Shown here piece by piece: positions 17,132 through 25,263 of a stretch of DNA of 64,000 bases. The stretch comes from Candidatus Mediterraneibacter excrementavium (GTDB taxonomy: Bacteria; Bacillota; Clostridia; Lachnospirales; Lachnospiraceae), in contig DWVL01000082.1 of NCBI GenBank assembly GCA_019120275.1, positions 1 to 64,000 of the forward strand, in the 5' to 3' direction. Each line of letters starts with the position of its first letter. Position 1 is the first letter of the stretch. The position numbers were made by a program, and so were the translations under genes. The notes beneath the pieces were generated by a model that searched no databases, was not told the origin of the DNA, and saw only the letters and a list, made by a program, of their open reading frames with translations.

Positions 17132-17815
17132 ATGTTTCAGATCCTTATTACAGACGACGATAAACACACCCGGCATTACTTAAGCGCGCTCCTTACAGAC
17201 GCCGGATACACGCCCCGCTGTGCTTCTTCGGCCGGCGAAGCGCTGAAGCTGATAAAGGAGATCCCGTTCGATCTTCTGGTCGTGGACGTTATGATGCCCG
17301 GCATGGACGGTTATGAATTCACAAGGCTGCTGCGGGACTGCCGTTATGATCTGCCGATCCTCATGCTTTCCGCCCGGCAGCTTCCGGATAATATCAAGCA
17401 CGGCTTTCTGGCCGGAACGGACGACTATATGACGAAACCTTTTGACGAGGAAGAACTTCTCCTCCGGATCCGTGCTCTGTTAAGGCGGGCACGGATCGCC
17501 TCGGACCACCGCCTTACGGTCAGGGAAACCGTGCTGGACTATGACGCTCTGACTGTTCAGCGGGATCACCACACGATCACCCTGCCGCCGAAAGAATTCC
17601 TGCTTCTCTATAAACTGCTCTCCTATCCCAATAAGATCTTCACCAGGATCCAGCTTCTGGATGATATTTGGGGCCCGGCCACAGAGTCCATGGAGGCGAC
17701 CGTCAGCGTACATATCAACCGTCTGAGGAACCATTTTGAAAACAATCCGGACTTTCAGATCATCACCATCCGGGGACTTGGATACAAAGCGCAGATAAAG
17801 GAGGCGGACCTGTGA
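17132..17815 (+). CDS. OmpR/PhoB-family response regulator
   Basis: 227 residues: a receiver domain with acidic pocket TDDD near residues 7-10, phosphoacceptor D52 in VVDVMMPG, and a conserved lysine in MTKPFDEEE, then a winged-helix DNA-binding domain from about 128. The gene is intact, with GGAGGG upstream. Its cognate kinase directly downstream is destroyed, so phosphorylation must come from another kinase or acetyl phosphate. It overlaps the kinase start by 4 bases (GTGA). Confidence 0.92.
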   Translation: MFQILITDDDKHTRHYLSALLTDAGYTPRCASSAGEALKLIKEIPFDLLVVDVMMPGMDGYEFTRLLRDCRYDLPILMLSARQLPDNIKHGFLAGTDDYMTKPFDEEELLLRIRALLRRARIASDHRLTVRETVLDYDALTVQRDHHTITLPPKEFLLLYKLLSYPNKIFTRIQLLDDIWGPATESMEATVSVHINRLRNHFENNPDFQIITIRGLGYKAQIKEADL

Positions 17816-18269
17816 AACCGAAAAAGCATTCAAACATACCGATCGTATCCATCATGGGTTTTGCAAAACTGATGAAGAAAAAGAGCCTGAATGAACAGAA
17901 AAAAAGATCCGGTTCGACCTGGATCTGGAAGAATGCCAGATCTCCAGCCGGCCGGATCTTCTGAAACAGGTTTGGGTAAACCTGATCGATAATGCTGTGA
18001 AATTTTCCCCGGAAGAAGGGACGATAACAATCCGTGCCCGCAAAACGGGCAACCTTTGTTCTTTTTTGGTCACCGATCAGGGGCCCGGGATGGATCTCCA
18101 TACTCAGGAGAAAATATTTGACCACTTTTACCAGGGCGACCGTTCCCACTCCATGGAAGGGAACGGCCTTGGCCTTCCGCTTGTAAAGAAAATCGTTGCT
18201 CTTCACCGGGGCGCTGTCCGGGTGGACAGCCGGCCCGGACAGGGAAGCACGTTTACCGTGTCCCTGTGA
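17812..18269 (+). pseudogene. Histidine kinase remnant, internally deleted and frameshifted
   Basis: A GTG at 17812 (AAGGAGG upstream, overlapping the regulator stop) begins MKPKKHSNIPIVSIMGFAKL, which looks like the start of a kinase or its H-box region, and meets a TGA at about 17962. In another frame a nearly complete HATPase domain follows: N box NLIDNAVKF, G1 box DQGPGM, G2 box GNGLGLPLVKK, ending at 18269. Sensor segments and most of the dimerisation domain are missing. Intact kinases of this type exceed 300 residues, whereas only about 150 codons remain in two frames. Confidence 0.85.
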
Positions 18270-18285
18270 TCCGGCTGCTGACTCC

Positions 18286-19743
18286 TTATTCTTCCCCGCT
18301 TTCACTGTCCAGGATGACGGAATTGATCGCCTCTTTCAGATTGATCACAGGCGACCGGTCTGTATAGTTCATTTCATTACCATCCAGGACAGAGATGCAG
18401 TGCGAGCCGTCATACTGGTAGAATTCCAGTTCCACGGTCTGATACTCATCCGTATTGCGGTGGAAGGTAAGCTTCAGTTCGGACTTGTTTCCACTGAGCG
18501 CCGGTTCTTCTTCCGGCAGATCGTCTTCTTCATCATCGGCGCTGTCCACTGCCACTGTAATATTCAGAATCTGATCCAGAACATCATCGAATTCAACCTC
18601 CGCACCATCCAGCGTATATTTGTATGCATCGTCCCCGTCTTTTTCAAGATCGACGGTATACACCTTTCCTTCAAGTTCCATCTCGATGCTGTCCACTGTA
18701 TCCCAGTCAAGCAGGATCACTTCATCCGGTTTCAGTTTCTCATAGGATGCATTTACAGCTGCATTATAGACCTCTTCGCTGATAGTGTACACAATATTAG
18801 AATCCACAAGCTTCGCATAGTATGCGTTGTCTGATGTCCCGACCTCGTATTCGAATATCTGATCTTCTGCACCATCTGCTTCCGCATCATCCGAACCGTC
18901 TTCTGAACCATCTTCCGAACTGTCCGCATCCTCTTCCATCGGCTTATACGTAATCGACACCGTGGCTGCCGGCTCTTTCAGACCATAAGACTCCAGTTCC
19001 GAATCGTCCGCATAGTAATCCACGCAGTCTGTCCATGTAAATTCTGACAGTGTGGTAAATGTATTGCCTGTATCCACATTATCCAGATTCCGGTACGCAT
19101 CCCCGTCTTTCAGATAATACAGGTAGGCGTCACTGTAGCAGTATCCGGCATTTTCCTTATAGATGATATCCGCCGTGCCTTCGTTCACGACTTTGACTTC
19201 TGAGATGGTCGCCATCTGCGGGATCTCTTCTTTCTGCACACAGTCGAGCAGCGTGTAGGAGATGTCGTCGATAAGGCCGGAATCCGTCAGGTATACATAG
19301 CCGTCGCCGTTGGAAATGTACACTTCCCCATCCGAAAATGTCTCGTCGCCCACCGCGATCTCCCACATATCGTCCGCCGTTTTAATGGTAATGTTATAGG
19401 CCGGGTCGCTTAAACCATAAACGCCCAGGCTCTGGACTTCCTCTACTTTTTTATCCGAAATGATGCTGGAAAGATTTTCCGCGATCCCATCCAGCAGATC
19501 CTGATCCACGGACATCTTCGCGTCCGGCTCATAGGTCCAGGCGCCGTCCTCACGGGTAAACGCCAGCTGATCGTCCTCATAGTTCCATGAAAGGTACGTA
19601 ATGTCCGCACTGTCCGCATCCACGATCGTGGTCTCCGTCCCGGTCATCTTCTCCTCAAAGTCGATCCGGGATATCCCGAACGCCCCGGCAGCGCAGACCA
19701 CCAGGACGCCGGTCAGGATCATCAGTTTCCGTTCTCTTCTCAT
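18286..19743 (-). CDS. DUF4340 protein, Gld-type ABC system accessory
   Basis: 485 residues: a short basic N-terminus, one membrane segment (about 8-26), then a large extracytoplasmic part with DUF4340-like repeats (LGVYGLSDPAYNITI and ESYGLKEPAATVSI). A strongly acidic linker (DSSEDGSEDGSDDAEAD) lies near residue 275, and another acidic patch (DDEEDDLPEEEP) near 410. It overlaps the GldG-like gene by 4 bases (ATGA). DUF4340 proteins commonly accompany GldFG-type transporters; the function is unknown. Confidence 0.85.
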   Translation of the reverse strand: MRRERKLMILTGVLVVCAAGAFGISRIDFEEKMTGTETTIVDADSADITYLSWNYEDDQLAFTREDGAWTYEPDAKMSVDQDLLDGIAENLSSIISDKKVEEVQSLGVYGLSDPAYNITIKTADDMWEIAVGDETFSDGEVYISNGDGYVYLTDSGLIDDISYTLLDCVQKEEIPQMATISEVKVVNEGTADIIYKENAGYCYSDAYLYYLKDGDAYRNLDNVDTGNTFTTLSEFTWTDCVDYYADDSELESYGLKEPAATVSITYKPMEEDADSSEDGSEDGSDDAEADGAEDQIFEYEVGTSDNAYYAKLVDSNIVYTISEEVYNAAVNASYEKLKPDEVILLDWDTVDSIEMELEGKVYTVDLEKDGDDAYKYTLDGAEVEFDDVLDQILNITVAVDSADDEEDDLPEEEPALSGNKSELKLTFHRNTDEYQTVELEFYQYDGSHCISVLDGNEMNYTDRSPVINLKEAINSVILDSESGEE

Positions 19744-21200
19744 CTGCGTTTCCTCCTTACAACGACTCCGATGCCGACGATCAGATAGATGGCCGGGATC
19801 ACGCCGATCGTTACGACTTTGATAAGCGAAGCCGAACTTGTGCTGACCGTCAGGTACTCATTTGTCAGGCTCTTGGAACGGACGGATACGCTGTCGTCCT
19901 TCTCGCACATCATTTCCAGGGCGTTGAGCACGAAGTCTTCATTCGCATCTGATGAGTACTGATTGTACGCTTCGTCAAGCAGGACGGAAGACGCGATCCA
20001 GACAAACTGCATCTGGTTCTCGTCGTCGATATCCTTTGTCGCCAGCGCGGCCAGCGTCAGCGGGCCCTGCGTGTCCCCGTCTTCCTTCTCATAGGTCTCG
20101 ATATTATAGCCGTCCGCCTTGAGGAATGAATTCTCTGAGGACGTCAGAAGAGGCGTTACCGTCACATCGCCGTCCGGTTCGGATACATCCAGCGCTTTCG
20201 CCACCGGCATGATCACGTGATAGTTGTCGTTGATCAGCGGATCCGTAATGTCGCTGGATCCCATCTCCGGCATCAGGATGACCGGCATGTTGAAGATATA
20301 ATGGTCTGTGCTTTCTTCCACAACCACGCCTTCAAGAACGGAAATCCCATAGTATTCTGCAACCGCCTTCAGGTTCGGCAGTTCGTCTTCCGTGTTGGTG
20401 CCGCTTAAGATCAGCACTCTTCCGCCGCCTTCCAGGAAGTCGATCAGCATATCCTTCTCTTCCTCTGATATATCCGTGGACGGCGCATTAATAAGTATGC
20501 ACTCCACATCTTCCGGAACCGCCTCCCCGTTCAGAAGGGAAAGGCTCTCCGTCTCCAGATTGTCGGTCTCGATGGCGTCCGCGAAACTCGTCGACAGTTC
20601 CGCCTCGCCATGGCCTTCCAGCACATGGACAACCGGCAGTTCTTCCGTCGTGCAGTAGGAGATCGCCGAAGTGATCAGCTTCTCGCCGGAGAACTCATCC
20701 GCACTGGAATACATGGAATAGTAATCCGTGCTGCTGACTTCATACATTTCTTCGTAGCTGATGTAGCGGTACCGGTCCCCACACTCTACAATGACCGAAT
20801 TGTTGTAGATCTCTTCATCGGTATAGGCATTGGTGAAATCCGGGTTCAGGTCCGGGTCCTTCTTTTCCACCTTCACCTTGCTGCTGTAATCCTCATAATT
20901 GTGGAGCAGCTTTTCCACGTATTCATCTTCCTGGCCGGCCGCCACGATCCAGTAGATCGTAATGTCATCCTCCAGCGAACTTAACATGACCTTGGACTGG
21001 CTGGAGATGGAATAAAGCTGATTGGCCGTCAGATCCGCCTGGGCGTAGCTGTCCGGCAGGAAACTGAGCGCGAAATTGACGGTGATCAGGATCGCCAGCA
21101 CCACGGCCGTCAGGATAAAGCTGTAGCTTCCGACCTTGCTGGAGCGCGTCCCGAACTGGGCCCGGATCTCCGCCATATTTTTTTTGAATCGTTCTTTCAT
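19740..21200 (-). CDS. GldG-like ABC transporter auxiliary membrane protein
   Basis: 486 residues: an N-terminal membrane segment (about 27-48, ILTAVVLAILITVNFAL), a large extracytoplasmic domain of the GldG/IFT52-like type (VHVLEGHGEAEL; GGRVLILSGT), and a C-terminal membrane anchor followed by RRKRR. In Bacteroidetes, GldG works with GldA and GldF in gliding. Firmicutes do not glide, so here the complex must do something else. It shares one base with the stop of the permease gene. Confidence 0.88.
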   Translation of the reverse strand: MKERFKKNMAEIRAQFGTRSSKVGSYSFILTAVVLAILITVNFALSFLPDSYAQADLTANQLYSISSQSKVMLSSLEDDITIYWIVAAGQEDEYVEKLLHNYEDYSSKVKVEKKDPDLNPDFTNAYTDEEIYNNSVIVECGDRYRYISYEEMYEVSSTDYYSMYSSADEFSGEKLITSAISYCTTEELPVVHVLEGHGEAELSTSFADAIETDNLETESLSLLNGEAVPEDVECILINAPSTDISEEEKDMLIDFLEGGGRVLILSGTNTEDELPNLKAVAEYYGISVLEGVVVEESTDHYIFNMPVILMPEMGSSDITDPLINDNYHVIMPVAKALDVSEPDGDVTVTPLLTSSENSFLKADGYNIETYEKEDGDTQGPLTLAALATKDIDDENQMQFVWIASSVLLDEAYNQYSSDANEDFVLNALEMMCEKDDSVSVRSKSLTNEYLTVSTSSASLIKVVTIGVIPAIYLIVGIGVVVRRKRR

Positions 21201-22063
21201 CAGTTATATCTCCTTTTCTCAAGTGACTGAACTGTTAAAAACAGGAAAAATACGATCACACTGATAAAGTACACCACATGGGTGTAGTCAAACACACCGT
21301 CCACGAACTCATAGAACCGTTCATAGACAGAGAGTTTCTCCAGTATGGCCGGGAACAGTCCTTCAAACCAGTCGCTGTTATAGATATATGCGGCAACCGT
21401 CGCCACCATGGCCACACCGCCGAGTCCTTCCGCCAGAAGGTCATTTCCGGTCATATGCCGGACCAGAAGGGCCAGGAGCACTTCAATGACAAGCAGCGCC
21501 ACAAAGGAACCGTAGGCCGATGACAGGGCATATTCCGCCAGCGTGACCATGTAGTAGTTCAGGATCATCGCCGCGAAGCAGATGCCCGCCGCCATCGGCT
21601 GGGACTCCGTGATCGAAGAGATAAAGATCCCGATGGACAGAAGCGCCGCCGTCAGCATGATATAGCCGAACAGCGCGCCGAAGGCCGTCGGAAGATACAG
21701 GTTCCCGTAATTCTTCAGAATGACCGGATAAACGGACACGATGACCAGCGGGATCACTGACGTCACGAATACAGCAAGGAACTTGCCGACCACCACCTGC
21801 GTCGTTGAGATCGGCAGGGAGTAGAGCAGCTGGTCTGTCTTCTGCTTCTTCTCCTCCGCGATGATCCGCATGGTAATGATCGGGATCATGATCAGCAGTG
21901 CGAAGGACGCCCCCGCAAGGGCATACTCAAAGTTCGCGTAGCCGACGCTCAGGTTGTAGTACATCATATAGATCGCAACCGCCAGCAGGGAGAACATCCC
22001 GTACACATAGGCGGTGAGACTTGAAAACATCATGCGCAGTTCATGACGGAATACCGCGGTCAT
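21200..22063 (-). CDS. ABC-2 type permease, GldF-like
   Basis: 287 residues with about six membrane segments and an ABC-2 permease pattern. The N-terminus reads FRHELRMMFSSLTAYVYGMF, and a cytoplasmic loop carries the EEKKQKTDQLLYSLPIST signature typical of GldF-type subunits. It pairs with the upstream ATPase (ATGA overlap) and with the GldG-like protein. The substrate is unknown. Confidence 0.9.
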   Translation of the reverse strand: MTAVFRHELRMMFSSLTAYVYGMFSLLAVAIYMMYYNLSVGYANFEYALAGASFALLIMIPIITMRIIAEEKKQKTDQLLYSLPISTTQVVVGKFLAVFVTSVIPLVIVSVYPVILKNYGNLYLPTAFGALFGYIMLTAALLSIGIFISSITESQPMAAGICFAAMILNYYMVTLAEYALSSAYGSFVALLVIEVLLALLVRHMTGNDLLAEGLGGVAMVATVAAYIYNSDWFEGLFPAILEKLSVYERFYEFVDGVFDYTHVVYFISVIVFFLFLTVQSLEKRRYN

Positions 22064-23118
22064 GGCTCATCCCCCTCTCTTTTCTCCTCATCCGGTTCTT
22101 CTCCAGACGTTTCTTCGTCAGGCTCTACTTCTTCCCAGTCCGGCTCTGCATCCGGGTTCTCGTCCAGGTCCTCATGGATCTCCGGTTCGGCGTGGGTCAG
22201 CTCGATAAAGATCTCTTCCAGATTGGCCTTCACTTTATCGTTCTTCAGCACCGCCCGGTCGATGGCCGCAAATTTCCTGGAGAGGAGCTTCCGGATCTCC
22301 AGTTCTTTGTCCGGAACCGTGGTGATCAGCACTTTCAGAAATCCGTCTTCCTCAGAATACTCCGCGTTCTCGATGCCTTCGATCTGGCCGAGCACGCCTT
22401 CGCTCTCTTCTTTAGTCGCATCGGTCTGGATCTCCAGCATTACTTTCGGCTGGAGCTGTTTCTCCAGATTTTCGGTCGTATCGTATGCGATCAGCTTCCC
22501 TTTCGCGATAATGATGATCTCATCGCACATCTGCTGGACCTCCGGCAGAATATGACTGCTCAGGATAACCGTGTGCCGTTTCCCAAGGTTCTTGATCAGG
22601 TCGCGGATCTCCACCACCTGGATCGGGTCGAGTCCCACGGTGGGCTCATCCAGGACAATGACCTTCGGACTGCCCAGGAGCGTCTGAGCAATTCCGACGC
22701 GCTGCTTATATCCTTTTGACAGATTTTTAATGAGCCGGTCTGCCACATCGCTGATCTGGGTCTCTTTCATAACCCGCTCAACCTCGTCCGCCAGCCGCTC
22801 CCGCGGCACCTTCTTCGCCTCCGCGATAAACCTCAGATACTCCCGCGGCGTCTCCTCCAGATAGAGGGGCGGCTGCTCCGGCAGGTAGCCGATCAGCTTC
22901 TTCGCTTCCATGGGATGCTCGAAGATGTCATATCCGCCGATGGTCACCGTGCCTGACGTAGCCGAGAGACAGCCCGTCATAATGTTCATGGTCGTTGATT
23001 TTCCGGCGCCGTTCGGCCCGCAGAACCCGCAGACCGTGCCGTCCTTGACGGAGAAACTGATATTGTCCACAGCCTTGTGGTCGCCGTAAAATTTAGTCAG
23101 ATTATTGACTTCTATCAT
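22060..23118 (-). CDS. ABC transporter ATPase, GldA-like
   Basis: 352 residues. Walker A is GPNGAGKST, the signature is LSKGYKQRVG, and Walker B is VIVLDEPTVGLDP with a downstream switch histidine in SSHILPEV. After the nucleotide-binding domain there is a regulatory C-terminal region and a very acidic tail of about 45 residues (EPEIHEDLDENPDAE and onward) that is longer than usual. It is the first gene of the operon: ATPase, permease, GldG-like, DUF4340. Confidence 0.92.
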   Translation of the reverse strand: MIEVNNLTKFYGDHKAVDNISFSVKDGTVCGFCGPNGAGKSTTMNIMTGCLSATSGTVTIGGYDIFEHPMEAKKLIGYLPEQPPLYLEETPREYLRFIAEAKKVPRERLADEVERVMKETQISDVADRLIKNLSKGYKQRVGIAQTLLGSPKVIVLDEPTVGLDPIQVVEIRDLIKNLGKRHTVILSSHILPEVQQMCDEIIIIAKGKLIAYDTTENLEKQLQPKVMLEIQTDATKEESEGVLGQIEGIENAEYSEEDGFLKVLITTVPDKELEIRKLLSRKFAAIDRAVLKNDKVKANLEEIFIELTHAEPEIHEDLDENPDAEPDWEEVEPDEETSGEEPDEEKREGDEP

Positions 23119-23390
23119 TTCCTTCTCCTTTCTGAAAAGTCAGCGTGTTGCACCTTGCACACTGACGCTGTTTCCATCAGATATTTTATGACGGTTATTT
23201 AAACTGAATTTAAACTTTGGAGGAGTTTCACAGTATTTTCATAAATGAACTGCTTACAAATTGTAAACCGTTGAACTTAGATATCGTTGACTCGTACGAG
23301 AAAATCGTACAACTCAAAATGCCAAAGACTTCCGGCAGCTTATAACAGATATTGTAGAGAATTCCGCTGCCTTGCCAGAACAATAAAGAC
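23119..23390. other. Spacer upstream of the Gld-type operon
   Basis: No gene is visible. It contains a perfect hairpin GTACGA-GAAAA-TCGTAC (23294-23310) and an imperfect inverted repeat around 23145-23175 (CAGCGT ... ACGCTG). The promoter of the ATPase gene must lie here, but no convincing -35/-10 pair was found. Confidence 0.4.
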
Positions 23391-23437
23391 AAAAAGGCCC
23401 GCCCTATGTAAGCTTCACTTACAGGGCGGGCCTTTTT
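23391..23437 (-). terminator. Strong terminator after the ABC exporter
   Basis: AAAAAGGCCCGCCCT (23391-23405) pairs with AGGGCGGGCCTTTTT (23423-23437), and the loop itself contains TGTAAG/CTTACA. It is symmetrical, so it can also stop readthrough from the other strand. Confidence 0.92.
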
Positions 23438-23439
23438 CC

Positions 23440-25263
23440 TCAGGCGCTTGCCTGATCTGCCGTCTCGAACTGACTGTTATATAATTCCGCATAGAATCCA
23501 TTCCGGGCGAGGAGTTCTTCGTGTGTACCCTGCTCGACAATATCGCCGTCTTTCATGACGAGGATCAGATCCGCGTCACGGATAGTGGAGAGCCGGTGGG
23601 CGATAACAAAACTGGTCCTTCCTTTCATCAGGTTATCCATGGCTTTCTGGATGAGTACCTCCGTCCTTGTATCCACGGAGCTGGTTGCTTCATCCAGGAT
23701 CAGGATCTTCGGATCCGCCAGGATCGCACGGGCAATCGTAAGGAGCTGTTTCTGGCCCTGGGATACGTTGCTGGCCTCTTCGTTCAGTTCCATCTGGTAG
23801 CCGCCCGGCAGGGTCTGTACGAACCGGTGGACGTGAGCCGCCTTTGCCGCCCGGATCACGTCTTCATCCGAAGCGTCAAGCTTTCCGTACCGGATGTTTT
23901 CCATAATGGTACCGTGGAACAGCCAGGTGTCCTGCAGCACCATGCCGAACATTTCCCGAAGTTCGCTCCGGTTGAAATCCCGGACGTCATGGCCGTCAAT
24001 GCGGATGGCTCCGCTGTTCACGTCATAGAACCGCATGAGCAGCTTGATCATGGTCGTCTTGCCGGCGCCGGTCGGACCGACGATGGCAATCTTCTGACCT
24101 TCCTCCACTTTCGCGGAGAAGTCATTGATGATCGTCTTGTAGGCATTATAGCCGAAATGTACATGGTCGAATTCCACATTTCCGCGAAGTCCTTCCACAG
24201 ACACCGGATCCGGCACGGTCTGATCCTCTTCCTTTTCATCCAGGAACTCGAAGACGCGCTCGGACGCGGCCGCCGTGAGCTGCAGCATATTGGTGACCTG
24301 GGCCACCTGCTGGATCGGCTGGGTGAAGTTGCGCACATACTGGATAAAGGACTGGATATCCCCCACTTCGATAGTCTTCCGGATCGCCAGAAAACCGCCA
24401 AGGATTGCCACGCCTACGTATCCGAGATTTCCGACGAACTGCATGACCGGCATCATCATGCCCGAGAAGAACTGGGATTTCCATGCCGAGTCATAAAGTT
24501 TATCATTCGTCTCATTGAACTCCCGGATCACGTCTTCCTCTTTATTGAAAGCTTTGATGATGTTATGACCGCTGTAGATCTCTTCCACCTGCCCGTTTAC
24601 ATTTCCGAGATACGCCTGCTGCCCGCGGAAATACCGCTGGGAGTGCTTCATCACGAAGGAGATCAGCAGGATGGACACTGGCAGGATCAGAAGCGCCACC
24701 AGCGTCATCAGCGGGCTGATGGACAGCATCATGACCAGCACGCCGATCAGCGTGGTCACAGAGGTGATCATCTGGGTCGCGCTCTGATTGAGGCTCTGCC
24801 CCAGCGTATCCACGTCGTTGGTCACCCGGGAGAGCACTTCGCCCACGGGCTTCGTGTCAAAATAATTCATTGGCATGCGGCTGATCTTCTCCGAAATCTC
24901 TTTGCGCAGCCGGTAGGTTGTCTTCTGGGACACCCCGGTCATGATGATCCCCTGGATAAAAGTACACAGGGCGCTTATGAGATACAGGCCCAGCGTAAGC
25001 AGAAGGATCTGCCCGACCCGGCCGAAATCAATGCCGCTTCCGCCGGACACCTTGCTCACCAGGCCGTTGAAGATCTCGGTAGTCGCCTTTCCGAGGATCT
25101 TCGGCCCCACAATATTGAAAATGGTTCCGCAGACGGCAAACACCGCCACGAACAGCATATGGATCTTAAAAGCGCTCATATACCGGATCAGTTTCCGGAT
25201 CGTCCCTTTGAAATCTTTGGCTTTCTCTGTGCCGGCATGTCTTCCGTGCATTCCTCTAGGCAT
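23440..25263 (-). CDS. Heterodimeric ABC exporter subunit, catalytic-type Walker B
   Basis: 607 residues: six membrane segments, then a nucleotide-binding domain. Walker A is GPTGAGKTT and Walker B is ILILDEATSSVD with the catalytic Glu, but the signature is VSQGQ rather than LSGGQ. Together with the Asp-type Walker B of its partner, this is the pattern of heterodimeric exporters with one degenerate site (as in TM287/288). The start at 25263 overlaps the partner by 8 bases and has AAGGAGG upstream; the longer frame is not supported. It probably exports drugs or lipids. Confidence 0.92.
   Translation of the reverse strand: MPRGMHGRHAGTEKAKDFKGTIRKLIRYMSAFKIHMLFVAVFAVCGTIFNIVGPKILGKATTEIFNGLVSKVSGGSGIDFGRVGQILLLTLGLYLISALCTFIQGIIMTGVSQKTTYRLRKEISEKISRMPMNYFDTKPVGEVLSRVTNDVDTLGQSLNQSATQMITSVTTLIGVLVMMLSISPLMTLVALLILPVSILLISFVMKHSQRYFRGQQAYLGNVNGQVEEIYSGHNIIKAFNKEEDVIREFNETNDKLYDSAWKSQFFSGMMMPVMQFVGNLGYVGVAILGGFLAIRKTIEVGDIQSFIQYVRNFTQPIQQVAQVTNMLQLTAAASERVFEFLDEKEEDQTVPDPVSVEGLRGNVEFDHVHFGYNAYKTIINDFSAKVEEGQKIAIVGPTGAGKTTMIKLLMRFYDVNSGAIRIDGHDVRDFNRSELREMFGMVLQDTWLFHGTIMENIRYGKLDASDEDVIRAAKAAHVHRFVQTLPGGYQMELNEEASNVSQGQKQLLTIARAILADPKILILDEATSSVDTRTEVLIQKAMDNLMKGRTSFVIAHRLSTIRDADLILVMKDGDIVEQGTHEELLARNGFYAELYNSQFETADQASA

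Noticed and set aside
17880..17970. tRNA-like GGTTCGA motif
   Set aside because: The surrounding bases do not form acceptor, D or anticodon stems; the motif is part of the kinase remnant.
17997..18269. A separate small ATPase gene
   Set aside because: Its sequence is the ATP-binding tail of a histidine kinase, in frame with decayed upstream kinase sequence and without a ribosome site.
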